In this document: one piece after another, positions 37,431 through 49,884 of the stretch
Position numbering within the stretch: the stretch's first letter is position 1
Layout: every line of letters begins with the position of its first letter
Source: Solenopsis invicta
Lineage: Eukaryota > Arthropoda > Insecta > Hymenoptera > Formicidae
Length of the DNA: 64,000 nucleotides
Assembly (NCBI RefSeq): GCF_016802725.1
Contig: NC_052676.1
Span: 2,807,433-2,871,432, forward strand
Direction of reading: 5' to 3'
Program-made: the position numbers and the translations under genes
Notes under the pieces: model-generated
What the model was told of the DNA's origin: nothing
Seen by the model: only the letters and a program-made list of their open reading frames with translations
Databases searched by the model: none

Positions 37431-38894
37431 TTATTTTTTTTCACTTTCTTTTTGCTCCCATTCCAACCAGCCTCCAGTGAAATTATATGCTCTGCAAAAT
37501 GAATAAATATTGAACTCTATTATAAAATCCTACTAGAGAAATGCGAATCAAATATTTGTAAAGTCAAATTGAATCAAATTTTCCTGGATTTATATGCTGA
37601 TTTAAACAAAATATTTTCAATGACTGCAGATCTCTTTTAATAGATGAAAAAATTATAATAAAGTATAGTAGCAAGAATTTTAGAAAATAATTATTTAAAA
37701 AATGAATCAAATTCGAACAATTCGCACATCTCTAATCTGTACTAATAATTTCAAAAGATATCATACTGTGTGTATCCTAATTTCTGTACACTCTCTTGCA
37801 CACTCGCAGATCTTCTGCCAGAGCGGCAGCTAAATATGATTTTTGTGTCTTTAGTTGGTTTAGGTCTGCCATACTTTTCCAGAAACTCATCCTCAGAAAG
37901 ATTTGAGAATTCATTACAGACATCATTCACTGAAACAATATATTATAACTGTGTACTGCTGTATATTATAATTATACAATATACAATACTATAATGAATG
38001 GTGTAACTTTCTAAAATTTATATACAGCAAAAATTCTTACTTGGAATATGAATACTTCCTGGTAATGCGCCAGTCTCGTTTATCTCAGAGGGCTCTCTAA
38101 CATCAACAATCAAAACATTAGCATCCTTTTGTGCTTGCAGCAATTCTTCATACTTGACATTAAGCGCCATTCCGTTTTCAGACAAGGTTATAGGATCAGT
38201 TTCCCGGTAAGGTATGTTTGAAGAGTACAACGTCCGTGTCACTGAAAAGAAATTTGTATTTTGTTATTACAGACATCAATGGTATATCTCCAATACAATA
38301 TTATTAACAATAATATACAGAAATCCCTCTACCTATATAACTACATCCACTTACAAATTTTCATACTTATTAAATATGAGCAAGTAGAATATAACAAAGC
38401 TGATTAAGCACTCGTTAACATAAAATAACTTTTAGTACAATTTTTCTTACATTAAAATAGTATCAATCCACTTATTTTAATCTTGCAATCTAGACACAAA
38501 AAATAGATGAAAACATGAAAAAATGTAAAAAAATTCTTGATTATGTGGATAAATTCTCATTCAGAGTAGTATTAATGTAAGAAAAATGTGAGCAGGGTTA
38601 ATGAATTTATGAGTAATCACTGCATGTAAACAAAGCAACAAGTAAATACAGCAAACTACGGACGAAATGAAAAAAATTCGGAGAAAACATGTAGGAACCG
38701 GTACTATTGTAACTTTTATAAATCTTCAATTTTTACTGTGGAAATAAAAAGTACGCACGGTTGCTCGCACACGGACGATTAAACGTAATTTCTAAAAGTT
38801 GTCGACAACTCGTCGGCGCGTATCGTTTTCTGCGATAACAACTCGATGACACGAAGCCCTGGCACAGTCGACGAGAAAGAAATCTGGTGTACAT
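37431..38894 (-). CDS. Single-domain rhodanese (thiosulfate sulfurtransferase-like), mitochondrial-type
   Basis: Minus-strand exons in order: 38759-38894, 38041-38241, 37767-37929, 37431-37491; all GT-AG, total 187 codons including stop (186 aa). The N-terminal exon is rich in Arg, Ser and Cys and lacks acidic residues until late (MYTRFLSRRLCQGF), like a mitochondrial presequence. The rhodanese domain follows: YEELLQAQKDANVLIVDVRE, then ALPGSIHIP, then the active-site loop CRSGRRS with the catalytic Cys that carries the persulfide, and the terminal AYNFTGGWLEWE. Known role: sulfur transfer to cyanide or thiols; insect relatives are TSTD-like or heat-shock 67B2-like. The exact orthologue is not assigned. 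It is tail to tail with NKAP. Confidence 0.85.
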
Positions 38895-40200
38895 AATAAA
38901 TGTCAATTTTTTGTCGCTAAGAGGTGATAACACAATCGCGACACCGTGATGCACAATTGTTCATGACGCGACTTACGACGTATTTTTTTTTTTTTGCACG
39001 AACCTATACCTACATCGTTAATAACGGCCAAATAAAGCAACAAAAAGATAAAGTTGACAGGTGTCTCGCGTTAGAAACAATCCGCGTTTTTTTTTATTCG
39101 CCAAGGCCAAGGTCGAAAGATGCCGATTGCCCTTTCGAGTGCTTCCGAGCATCATGGGCCATAAAGCTCCATTCAAACGGATTTGGACAGAACGCCTATG
39201 GTACCCAAGCACACGAATATTGCCTGACATTTGTCCAGAGCAGTGTTTTATAAAGAAATTCAAGCAATGCGCATAGTTAAGTAATATATAAAAGAAAGAT
39301 CCATGTATTTTTCAAGACTAAATTTGTAAAAAATTGCTAAAGTTACCAGAGTTTTGGATAACAATCGAGTAGCAATAGTTGAAATGCGCGTCTTTCGAAA
39401 TCCTTGTCGATGCACACGTTCTTTTATAATGCGAAGAATGGAGACGAATGAGCCACTCTTGCCGTGTGCTGACCAATGACAGCACTGCTGCTACACGCTC
39501 ATTCGTCGGTGGGCGTAATGACTACGACCAGCAAAGCGTTATTTATTAATTTCTCATTAATTATTGCGAAAATTGCAAGACAGTAGAGAACTTTTCCATT
39601 CAGTTTTACCCGCTTTACCTGTTCATGAAAGGCGTTACATATATACTACCGTTCAATAAAAAAATATACACAAAAAAATGAAGACAATACCGCAGTTTTT
39701 AAACATTGAATACGATTTTTTTTGACAAATTGTTCTAGAGCGATCTCGCCATTTTGATTAGCTTAATAATCTGCAATTAAATTTACAAATCTTAACTATC
39801 AATGTAATTATAAAATTTCAAATTAATCTGCATATTATTTTTTTGTTCGTTTTCTGCAATAATTTATAATTTATGTAAATGTAATAATTTAAATTGATAA
39901 TTTATATATATAATATTATAAAGAAATGTATACTTTTTTTCTTTATTATAATAATATATTAATAATTAATAGTATATATAATATTCATAATATAATATTC
40001 TTTATACTCAAGCAACAGTACGCGATATCACCGACGAAATACTATTATATAATTTACACAACATTTTTAGACAATAAACAGTAATAAATATTTATTAATA
40101 TTTATCGTAAACATCGTATGCTGTCTGGATAATTATAAATGAGATAAATTCAACTTTTTTGTTAGAAAACTGCGTAGAATGGTTCAAACATTCGAAAAAT
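38895..40200. other. Upstream region of the rhodanese gene and spacer
   Basis: Short frames on both strands at 39018-39276 (for example a minus-strand Arg/Lys-rich stretch) lack support. A GACGAATGAGC/GCTCATTCGTC hairpin lies at about 39441-39506. The rest is AT-rich. Confidence 0.4.
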
Positions 40201-40209
40201 GCATAATTA

Positions 40210-40785
40210 ATTTAAAAATGGCGGACAGTGTATCGAAATTCTCGCTCGATGAACTCTAGACAGCGCCGATGGCGCGATCTGACGAGGAATGCGGCAACCA
40301 CGGTTCTTTTTATTTCTGCACGGGGACAAGTGGAGTGTACTAATTTATCGAAAATAATCAGGGATACGACTCGGCACCGCTCCCGCAGTTTCGCACCGAG
40401 TGAGTAGATCGAGGACGGGGCCGAGGGCCTCGAGGACCCGGGTTTTCCGTCGCGCGACGCGTCGCGTTCGCGTCGACGTTTTTCGATTTTAATACGTGGG
40501 GCCCCGCGCGCGAGAGAGAGCCCCCACTGGCTTGGCAGATACACCCCGATAGATGACGATACGACGACGACGATGACGACGGTGTGCGCCCCATTGTTTA
40601 CTCGCACGTTTCCCGGAGCGCGTAAGGATCTCTGCGCGCGACGGCGCGGATTCTCCCCGCGCGCTTTTCTCCCACGTCTCTGTCCCCTTGCCCTCCATGC
40701 GATCACCCGGAGTATCCACCGTCTCCTTTTGTTTTCAGACGAGACGACACGATAATCCAACGTAAATGAGCTGAACCCCGTGAAA
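40210..40785 (+). promoter_or_regulatory. CpG-rich promoter/5' UTR region of AMOT
   Basis: A sharp rise in GC and CpG content begins near 40210 and runs to the AMOT start codon at 40786. The long minus-strand open frame here is a by-product of CpG-rich composition. No TATA box was seen. Confidence 0.45.
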
Positions 40786-43700
40786 ATGAGCTCGTTACAG
40801 CAAGGGAACAGATTTATGCCCTTCTCGAACAGTAATTTACAAAGGAAGCAGCTGTCCATGCAAGGTATGGCTTCGTAAGTGTGTCTAAAACGGATTGTGT
40901 TAGCGTCTACTGTGCACGTGGTGTAGTGGCCCGTGTCTGCCTCGGCGAAAGAGTGTCTACATGCTGTTGGTACGTTCTTTCGCAGGTGGTCTTCCTCAGA
41001 GCTTGAGTGGTAGCGAGACCGATGTTTCCACATCCAACGAGAATCTGAGCAACGAGGAGAGATACGTCATAAGGCACACGGCGAGGCAAGAACCGCAGGG
41101 TCAGGAGAATCAGCAGCAGAGTCCCTCTAGGTCTTCCAGTCACAAGGAGAACATACCAAATATTCAGGTGCGTCCTGGGTGCATGAGCAAAAGTGATGGA
41201 AGAAGTGTGTTGAGCAGTGGAATCGTTTACTAGCGGTGGGATTAAGTATCTTATAAATAATTGATTCCACAGCTCCACGAACTCTCGGTGATCACTGCAA
41301 AAAGTATGAAGACATTATTTTCAATGAGACTTGAATCCTTGGATGAATTAGAGTATTAGTGCGCATCAATTCTGATATCAAGTTTTATTTCTAATGTCAA
41401 ATTGAAAATCAAATTTCATTGTTTAAATTTAAATCAAATTTCATTTCTTTGGAGTTTAAATCAAATCATTGATACATAATTAATTTTTTGAATTACACAT
41501 TGAACTTGATCCCATCTCTACCATTTTTATGTGAATGTATTTTTTCACATTTTACATTATCTAAGGGTCTAACATGATTTGTTATGATACAGGGCAACTT
41601 ACACAACAGAAACAGTTTGAAAGACAGCTTGAACGGATCTAACAGGAATAGTCTAAAGGAAAGTTTGAACGGTTCCAATCGGAACAGTCTGAAAGACAGC
41701 ATCAATGGATCCAATCGGAACAGTTTGAAGGACAACCTGAGTAATCGCACCAGCGGTTCGAACAGGAGCAGTCTAGACGTCTCGACGAGTTCTTACAACA
41801 CATTAATTATACATAATGCCAACGACGACAGCTCGTGGATACCATCTGGAAGGTAAATATGCATTTCGATTAAGAATGTATATTTGAATTCTCAAAGCAT
41901 TATCAAAACTAAATTTTATAAACTGTTCTATTATTACATTTAAGCATCTGTAAACTTTTTTAACACAATGCTCTTGTTGATTTGTAAAGTTATTTGATTT
42001 TTTGTTTGTTCTGAATCACATTTTGTAGTAAAGCAAGTTTTTTAATTCATCAATTGATCAATTGCATCAGGCGCGATGCAACTTTGGTCTGTGATCGATT
42101 GATCGATAAATTAAAAAAAAACTTGCCAGTACTTATCTGTAAATTTGATGAAGAAATAGTATCACAAATTAAATTTTTTACGTATAATTTTTTACATATA
42201 CGTTTTTTACTAATAAAATTTCAATAAAAATTTGTGCAAGAATTCATTTGGATTCATTCATTTAAAAATTATTGCAGCTTAAAATTGCAGTCAATTATGA
42301 CCGTTTGCGTTGCATAAACCATTATAACCAAATTATTCATTTTGTTCTACGCGGCTGATTTCAGGATGTGTTTATGACGAAAATTTTTGTCGTTGATTAG
42401 GAAAAAGAAAAAAAAAGAAAAATGTAAGAAACTCACAATTCTCAAATTTCAATAGCTTTTGATTGGTATTATATCGCCAAAATGTCCTTAATAACTTTGG
42501 AGATTACTTTGCATCTCTGATCTGCCGGAATAGGCTGTCTGGTATAGTGAGAGAACATGGAGACATGGGATACTTGTACTGTGACGGGAAGGGTCATTCC
42601 AACAGTCCCACCATACAATCTTTGTCGAATCTGCCGCACGAGGACTACGTCCACGAGCAGTCTGGTGGTGGTTGCCAAGAAATTACGGATATCCCAGACG
42701 ATTATCTCAATCAATCTCAGGTATGGTGTTCTAAAACAATTAATACAACAATTAATTAAACTATTAATTAATCGGTAAATTGAAAAAACTCTTACGTGAA
42801 ATTAGCAGTTAAACATACGCTTTGCAGGTCTTGAAACATCTAGCAAAGGAGGTAAAAGTGCCGCCGTACTCTAACAACAGTGGTAGTCTGGACATGAGAT
42901 TAGGAGAGATGAGAATAAGGGATGGCGACAGGGGGAAACAGAATGATAGCGAGTATGAAGGTGGATCAACGTGCTACATACCCACTCTGTTTAAAACCAA
43001 ACACAGATTCTTCGGACCGACAGAGAAGCTGACGGTGTCGCGATCACAACCGGATCTATCCAGAATCAAGGCGGACATCGACAGTTACAATCTTCGAACA
43101 ACGTCGCCTCGGTAACATATTTTCTATTTATACCGCGCGTGCAAACGCCACGATGTCTAACTAATAGCTGGACTATTCACTGTTCTGCAGACCTCAGACC
43201 AAGGGAAGGGAGGAGTTGGAAAGGGAGATGGGCGAGGTATGGCCGTCGTCGGAGATGATTCAGATAGTGATCCAGGAGAACAGCGCGTTGAAGCTCGAGC
43301 TAAAGCACTGCTACAACAAGGTCGCCAAAACGCAGAAACTGGAACAGGAGATAGCGAAAGTGCATCGCGTTCACGAAGAGCTCGCGGCGTCCTGCGAGCG
43401 ACGGGAAAAGTTAGAACGTGCCGCTCGAATGAGGCTGCAAAACGAGTGCCGTCGATTGACCGAACTGAATCGTGCGTATAGAGACCAGATCGACCTACTG
43501 TCCGCGCGTACGGACAGCCCGCCGATCGTCGAAACGATGCGAAAGGAACTGACGCAACGTGAACTGCTCATTGGACAGCTCATCACTCAGAGTACGACCC
43601 AATCATACCCTTTAAGGTAAAGATACAATTTCGCTTTCTATAACATTATCTTTTTGTGTATTTTTAGATAAAGAATTGACCGCTGCGAAGGAGAGACAGG

Positions 43701-46700
43701 AGATCGAGTTAGCAGCCCAGCGGGCCACTTTGCAGGAACAACGTACGCACATCGACATTCTGGATAACGCGCTGACGAATGCACAAAGCAATGTCGTGCG
43801 ACTAGAAGAAGAGGTAAATTGATTTATTAATAATGCCGAATTAAAAATTACTCAAGTTAAAAGTTATTAACTTTGTAACTTTATGTTTATTTAATTTTTT
43901 AACTAATCGCTACTCAACCTTGAAATAATTTATATATAAATAATAAAGTTAAATAAATCTGATTTAACTAAAAAAAAGAAATTTTGTATATAACTAATAC
44001 ATTAGAACATATTAGATGAATTATTTTTGTTTACACAGTGTCGAAAGAAACAAGTGTACGTGGAGAGAGTGGGTCAGCTTCAGCGGGCCTTGTCTTCACT
44101 TCAAGCGTCTAGCGATAGACGAGAAGAGACCGAGAGACAACTGAGAGGTCAGCTGGAGAGGGAATTGCGCGAGGGCGGTGGTGGAGGTAATGGCAACGAA
44201 CAGATGCCGAACGGCGAGACGATCGCGGATCTGAAGCGACGATTGCGCGAGCGGGACGAGAAGATCATGTCGCTCGAGGGCGACATCGCAAAGTGGGAAC
44301 AACGCTACCTCGAGGAGAGCGCGCTGAGGCAAGCGGCCATCGATGCTGCCAGTTTACCAAAGTGAGTAGAAGTTTTGTGTTCATTTTTTTCCTTTATGCC
44401 CGTCCTTCTTCCTTACTTACCATTTCTGTGATCAGAGACGCGAAGATCGCCGCTCTGGAAAAGACTAGTCAGGACGCGGAGAAATTAATCGCTGAGGCAC
44501 GCTCGGAGAAAATGAGGCATATGGACGAAGTACACGCTGCGCAGAAGAAATTGGCCGATCTCGAATCTAGGTGAGAAGAAGTATAATTCACGCAAATTAT
44601 CGTTAAGCTAAGATTTGATATGGAATCTTCTTTTGTTTGAGAGAAAATATGATTGAAAAATCAAAGTCCTTCAATCTGTTGAAAAATGATATAGGATGTT
44701 ATTTAATGCAAAACTAATATTAAAATTTCAGACTGATTGACCGTGTAGTTTCTAAGAAATAATAAGAATTTGAGAAATTGCTCCAAGATGTTAAATGGAG
44801 AAAGTATTGACTGCTCGTATTTAAATAATTTAGTCGATTGACAAATCGCGGCGGTCGCTATACTTACACACACGAATCGGTCCTTTGTGCGACGTGATCA
44901 ATGTTCCTGAACTCTTTACAGAATGAAGGATTTGGAGTCCAAGCTAGCTGAGAGAGATGCTATGATCAGGGTGCTACAGAAACACACGTACGACAAAGCG
45001 GACAGCAGTAGCAGCAGCGGCGTGGGCAGCTACCCCGCCGCGCACTCGTCTCACTCGAGCACGTCGGCAGATCACCATACCACGCTGACGAGCACGCCAG
45101 AACTCGGTAAAAAGAACCCTCGATGGATGAGATACAGCTTTAGAAATTCGTTCACGCTAAATCGTCGATGATCCTCCTTCACGGCACTTGTAGTAATACT
45201 TTGCTCTCCTCCTTTTTGTTACACGAAAAGTGAGCAGCGTACTTGGCGGCGGCAGCGGTTACGGCAGCACCGGCTCGTACGGCGTTACCGACAGTTATAA
45301 GTATAGAAAGCAGGGCAGCTTTGAGCAGACTAATAAGAGTCTCGATGATCAACTGAAAGAGCTAGACTCTCAGCTGCTTAGCAAGGTAGGCAGAATAAGG
45401 TGTAACGTACGGCGTATGATCGTTCCATCGGATGATCAACTCTCAAAAGCTTTCGAGTCTTGAGTCTCATCATCACGTCATCACTTCGTTACGTCGGATT
45501 TCGTTCCACATTGTCTCCACGTATTATTTGTAATCAACGTGCGCTCTGTCTGATACCGTTTACATTTTTTTGCCGACATTAATGTTTTACTTGCTTTTTT
45601 TTTTCATCAATAGAGATACGTTAATTTACGGACGATCGTATTTTGAGTTTCTTTAACAACCTTTTTAATAGTCGCCGCTGATCATGCAAATATTACAGGT
45701 CACACGTTCGAAGGTATCCTTGCGTTGCTGTGTATGGTTCTCTGGAGTTTCCTTCGTTAGCTCGATCGTTTTTCTTTTTTCTTTTTTTTCTTGATTAAGA
45801 ACGTATCGCGAGAACAGCCAGCGTGTGCACGTTAGTGAAACGTGGACGAGAAATCGCAAATCCGACAAAATTTCAAACGTCAACACGTCACACCCTGGCT
45901 ATTCTCCGGTTGGAGTTATTTGAAGTTAATTGCATTGTGTGACTTAACAAAAGGCTTAAAAATTTTATCGTTTAGGGCTCTCTATTTAATTGTGTAAAGA
46001 AAACTTTATTTTAATTTTTTTTTTTTTTATTATTTTTTAATTTATTGAGAATTTACCTGTGTTACTTTTAATACCCTGATATCCGAATGACTTTCGCTGC
46101 TTTTTATACACATTGTGCGTGCCATCTTGTTTTATTTTTATTTATTTTGTCGAATATATGTATATTAACCGTTTGTCAAAATTGTGCTCGAGTAGATAGC
46201 CAAAATAGATCTCACGTTTTTACACAGATTAATCTCTCTTTTTTTTTTTCGAATTTGTTCCACTAATTCCTCCTGACTGTCCCCCTGGCCTACTCTCTCC
46301 CGTCCGTCCTTCCGTACCTCCCGAATGTGCATGTGCGAGCGTTTTATACGGCGAGCACTAACCCCTTTTCCAGGTCCCGGCCTCCTATCTGCAACCGGTG
46401 GCGTTCGTTCTGTTTCTTGTTTCAGCGGGCACTTTGCTGTTTTCCAGGATTCTCTAATCCAGGCACTGCGTCGCGAAAAGGAAAAATACCAAAGCCACTA
46501 CTGGCGGGTGTAGATAGCACAGGTACCTCGAGCACCGCCTCGAGTAAGAGTCGGCTGCTGGACGACTCGTCCGGCAGCGCTGGCGACGTGGTGTCGTCGA
46601 GCATACTCGAGTTCGCGAATGCGGCGGCCAGGCTGAAGGGTACTATCTCACGGCTCTCGGACGGCGCCGGCGGCGGTGGTGGTGGTAAACCGACCGAGGA

Positions 46701-47190
46701 CATGATGCTGCTCGAGAAGCAGGGCAGAAGCTCGCAGCGGCAGCGGATGGCGGTGGAGGTGGGCGGCGAGCCTCGACGCGCCGGTAGTCTACCACCCAGC
46801 TCGTTGCCGCGACCACCAAGGGCACTCAAGGCGACCAGCGCTAACTCCCGCTATTGCCGTCTGAGCGACACGGAGACCCGCAAGAAGTCGGACCCAGGAC
46901 CGGGGATACTGGACGCGTCGTCGACGAGCGGCGCGAGCGGCGGGGGCGGTGGCGTGAAGATGACCCGCGACTCCTCCGGCAACTGTAGCATCGAATATGG
47001 GAGATTCGACACCGGCACCGCCGTCGCCGCGAAGGCGTCGCGCAGCAAGAAGAAAACCTCAGTGGAGAACTTCCTGGTAAACAGCTCGTTGAAAAAGTCG
47101 GTCGGCTCGGGTGGCGGAGGCAGCGGAGGCAGCGGAGGCAGCGGCGGCGGCGGCCACGAGTACGAGAGGCTGCAGTCTGACACGATATGA
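40786..47190 (+). CDS. AMOT: Angiomotin (AMOT family) scaffold protein
   Basis: Exons 40786-40864, 40986-41167, 41593-41852, 42534-42720, 42828-43111, 43191-43591, 43668-43813, 44039-44361, 44436-44570, 44922-45106, 45231-45385 and 46426-47190; the first eleven total 779 codons in frame. The ARQEPQGQE motif of vertebrate AMOTs is present in exon 2, then a 12-residue Asn/Ser repeat (exon 3), then the AMOT coiled-coil domain (exons 6-10) with HIDILDNALTNAQSNVVRLE and KWEQRYLEESALRQAAID. Canonical PPxY or LPxY motifs for YAP were not seen. Known role: a tight-junction and actin-linked scaffold that restrains Yki/YAP in Hippo signalling. Start: ATG in AAAATGAGC. The C-terminus is ambiguous: the model ends at 47190, with alternatives near 46513 and 47608. 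Confidence 0.85.
41611..41745 (+). repeat. 12-residue tandem repeat in AMOT exon 3
   Basis: Four near-identical units of type NSLKDSLNGSNR, encoded by 36-bp repeats, followed by degenerate units. Variable codons suggest natural repeat expansion. Confidence 0.8.
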
Positions 47191-47608
47191 TCAGCAATCG
47201 CAAGAAGTCGTTGGCCGGTGGAAACAGTTGCGCCGCGGCACTGGAATCGACGGTGAGGCACCGGGAGATGCAGAGCCGCTCGTTCATCCGCCGCCGCCAT
47301 CGTCGTCGTCCCGCACCCGCATCATCGGCGAGTACGGCCGCCTGAGCGACGGCGCGACCACCTCGGTAGCGGCAGCTGCGACGGCAGCCGCCGTCGCCGT
47401 TCTCAAGGGCGGCGGTAATACACTGAGGAAGCAGACAGGTGGAACAGGCGGCTCCTCCCGCGGACAGAGCACCGGCAGCACCGTGAGCAGCAAGAGCGGC
47501 CGCGACTCCGGCGGGACCACCGCCAGCAGCGAGGCGTCGACGGCCTCCTTGCCGCCGGTCAAGGCGAGGTCCATACCGCGCCCCAGCAACTACCGCATCC
47601 AGTTCTGA
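46514..47608 (+). other. GC-rich AMOT 3' exon region open in more than one frame
   Basis: The frame entered from 46426 stays open to 47190 and ends LQSDTI. An overlapping frame is open from about 47111 to 47608 and ends NYRIQF. Both carry related EYxRLSD-type motifs (SRYCRLSD, EYERLQSD, EYGRLSD), which suggests that one long protein was originally encoded and a frameshift or splice lies near 47150-47330. Confidence 0.5.
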
Positions 47609-47836
47609 ACGGCCCGTATTTGTGCGCGACACCTCGGCCGAGAGACGTCCGGTATCTCAGCATCAATCTCGCTGGAACACATGGTCTCGAAACGCACGAC
47701 AAAGTATCGTCGGTCGAATACTAGTGTATCGTACCTGAATTGATAATTTTGAAAGGGATAAATGACTTTGGCAGATTCGTTCTTCCGGTTTCAAATCTAA
47801 ATTATTAAAATTTCAGTTTATAGTCTAGACGAATTC

Positions 47837-47865
47837 TCTCTCTCTCTGTCTCTCTCTCTCTCTGA
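47837..47865. repeat. (CT)n microsatellite
   Basis: Imperfect CT tract 230 bp after the AMOT reading frames. Confidence 0.8.
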
Positions 47866-47939
47866 ATTTTACATGTGTAATCGCAATTCTCGAGAGAGAG
47901 AATCTCATTATTCCGCGATTTTAATTTCAATTTTAATGT

Positions 47940-48549
47940 AACTGTTTATAATTGTTAAATCCTAATCCGGGAATAGTCAGTTTTTTTTTATGTAAATGAT
48001 CTAAGATAATTTTTACACCCCAATTAAAAATTAGTACTAATTATATAATGTATATAACACAAATAGGAAAAGATAAGTCTTTATCAAAGTGGATTTTGAT
48101 ACCTAATATTTTCTGCGTGATTTTATATACATTTTCTATGAACTACAGTTCTATGAACTACACGTCAAAAATTGTATCGGTTCTGAAATGCCTTAACCGA
48201 AACTGGAATAGTGATATCACTAATTAAATTCATAAATAATTTAATAATAATAATAATACTAATAGTAATAAGGATCCTAAAACACTGCAAAGAATTTATT
48301 AAGAAATATTAAATATCAGTAAAAAATATTACATAATATACATATTGTAAATTATGGATTGTGCCTTACAATTTATACTAGAAAGCATTTGAGACCATTA
48401 TATATATATATAGATTTATTCAATATTTTAAAAAATGAGACAAAATAATAGGATAGATTAGTAAAGAAAACTATTGTGATTTTATTTTTTCGCTGATGGG
48501 GTGTAAAAATCACTTCACATGACTATTCTCGGGTTAGTTACACAGTTTA
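47940..48549. repeat. TIR element downstream of AMOT
   Basis: Ends: CCGGGAATAGTCAG and AATTTTTACACCCC on the left; GGGGTGTAAAAATC and ATGACTATTCTCGGG on the right, in inverted order. About 610 bp, AT-rich interior, no coding capacity. Confidence 0.65.
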
Positions 48550-49460
48550 CAAAAAAAAATAATTTTAGAACAGAATTGATGTAGATTTTTGAATGTTAAA
48601 AATGAATCAAGCCTTCACATTTATATATTATATCAGGATTTCAAGATTAATAAATTAAAACTAATTAATAAATTAAACTAACTTTTCGTTCCATTTAAGA
48701 TTAGAAAAAAATTTTTTGTAGACTTGTGCTATTTAACTATGTGAATATTAAAATTGAAACACGACCATTGAACCGTCTCGCGTTTCGAGACTACCACGTT
48801 TCGTCGACTAGAAATTTCTCTCGAGTCTAAGCGGAAGCTGTTTCACGTTTTCGAGACCAGATTCGTGCGTAACGGCGCATAAATACGGGAGTCGTTAAGT
48901 GCGAGTTCGGCGCCGAGCGTAAAGTACAAGCCTTCACGAGACAATCGTCGAGTCTCGATTATGTAATAATCGTAAACACGAGCTTACGACGCAACGTAGG
49001 CAACGCGATGCGAAGGATGGCCATAACGGGGGGAAGCGCCCTAAGCTGGCGCGTCGCGCCATTACGATTACTATTCATTATTTTAGTAAGCCAATCGCCA
49101 GGCCATAACGGACGCACGAACACCACGACCTATGACTAACGTAGCGACGTAGTATATATGACCTAGTCATTACCAAAGTAACTCTATCTCTCTGTAGAAT
49201 TAGGAAAGAAGAATTGTCTTCCTTGAAATGCTTCAAGCGCGTACAACGGCGGCCTTTTAGGGGGAGACACGCTCCCCCGAATGCGAAGTGCCTTTCTCGC
49301 GGATTGCCTCCTGGCGATCCACCTATCGTTGAAAACGTCCTCAGTTGTGCGTCTCCGTTTTCTTTTTCCGCGAACGAAAAGAGAGACCGCATGTCGAAGG
49401 TAATTATTTCCTCTTTCGATGGAAGCATTGTTACGATTCCTCAACTCAGAAAGTTTTGAT
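48550..49460. other. Spacer with a CpG-richer patch
   Basis: Region 48770-49080 has raised CpG content. No gene was recognised. It could be a distal AMOT 3' UTR. Confidence 0.35.
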
Positions 49461-49466
49461 TGATAA

Positions 49467-49878
49467 CACAGTTCAACAAAGAGATGACACCAGAGACTGG
49501 TCATTTTGTGTAGTCTTTTGGACGCTGAATACGAATCCGGTTACCATGTTTCTCCGTCACGTAACAAATTTGAGAAATTTGCAGTTAAAGTTATGAAAAA
49601 GGGTTACTTCCACATATCATACTATCACTACAATGTATAATGAAAATTTTTATTCCAAAGAAAATTAATTAGAACTTCCAATTCTCAAAAGGAATTTTTG
49701 TATGGGGTATAATTAATTAGTTTTACCCTATGTTTCTTTAAACTTGAGTTTTTTTTTTAATCATTGAAATTGTGAAGTGATTGAGCAATTTGGGAACCGA
49801 ATTTGTACTCGACATCCAAAAAATCACAGGAAATGATTAGGTACATTTTGGAAAAAGTCATTTTTTGTTGAACTGTGC
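49467..49878. repeat. TIR element with CACAGTTCAACAAA ends
   Basis: Left ACACAGTTCAACAAAGAGATGAC and right TCATTTTTTGTTGAACTGTG are inverted; inner blocks (CTTTTGGACGCTGAATACGAA against TTGTACTCGACATCCAAAAA) are also inverted. Non-autonomous DNA transposon-like. Confidence 0.6.
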
Positions 49879-49884
49879 AATTAA

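Noticed and set aside
40212..41033. 273-codon minus-strand frame over the AMOT promoter
   Set aside because: Overlaps AMOT exons 1-2 and their leader; composition explained by CpG richness; no family resemblance.
42421..42533. AMOT exon 4 starting after TTTCAATAG at about 42455
   Set aside because: Joining to exon 3 gives an immediate stop; the acceptor before 42534 keeps frame.
46841..47632. 263-codon minus-strand frame opposite AMOT
   Set aside because: Arg/Gly-rich shadow of the GC-rich AMOT tail exon.
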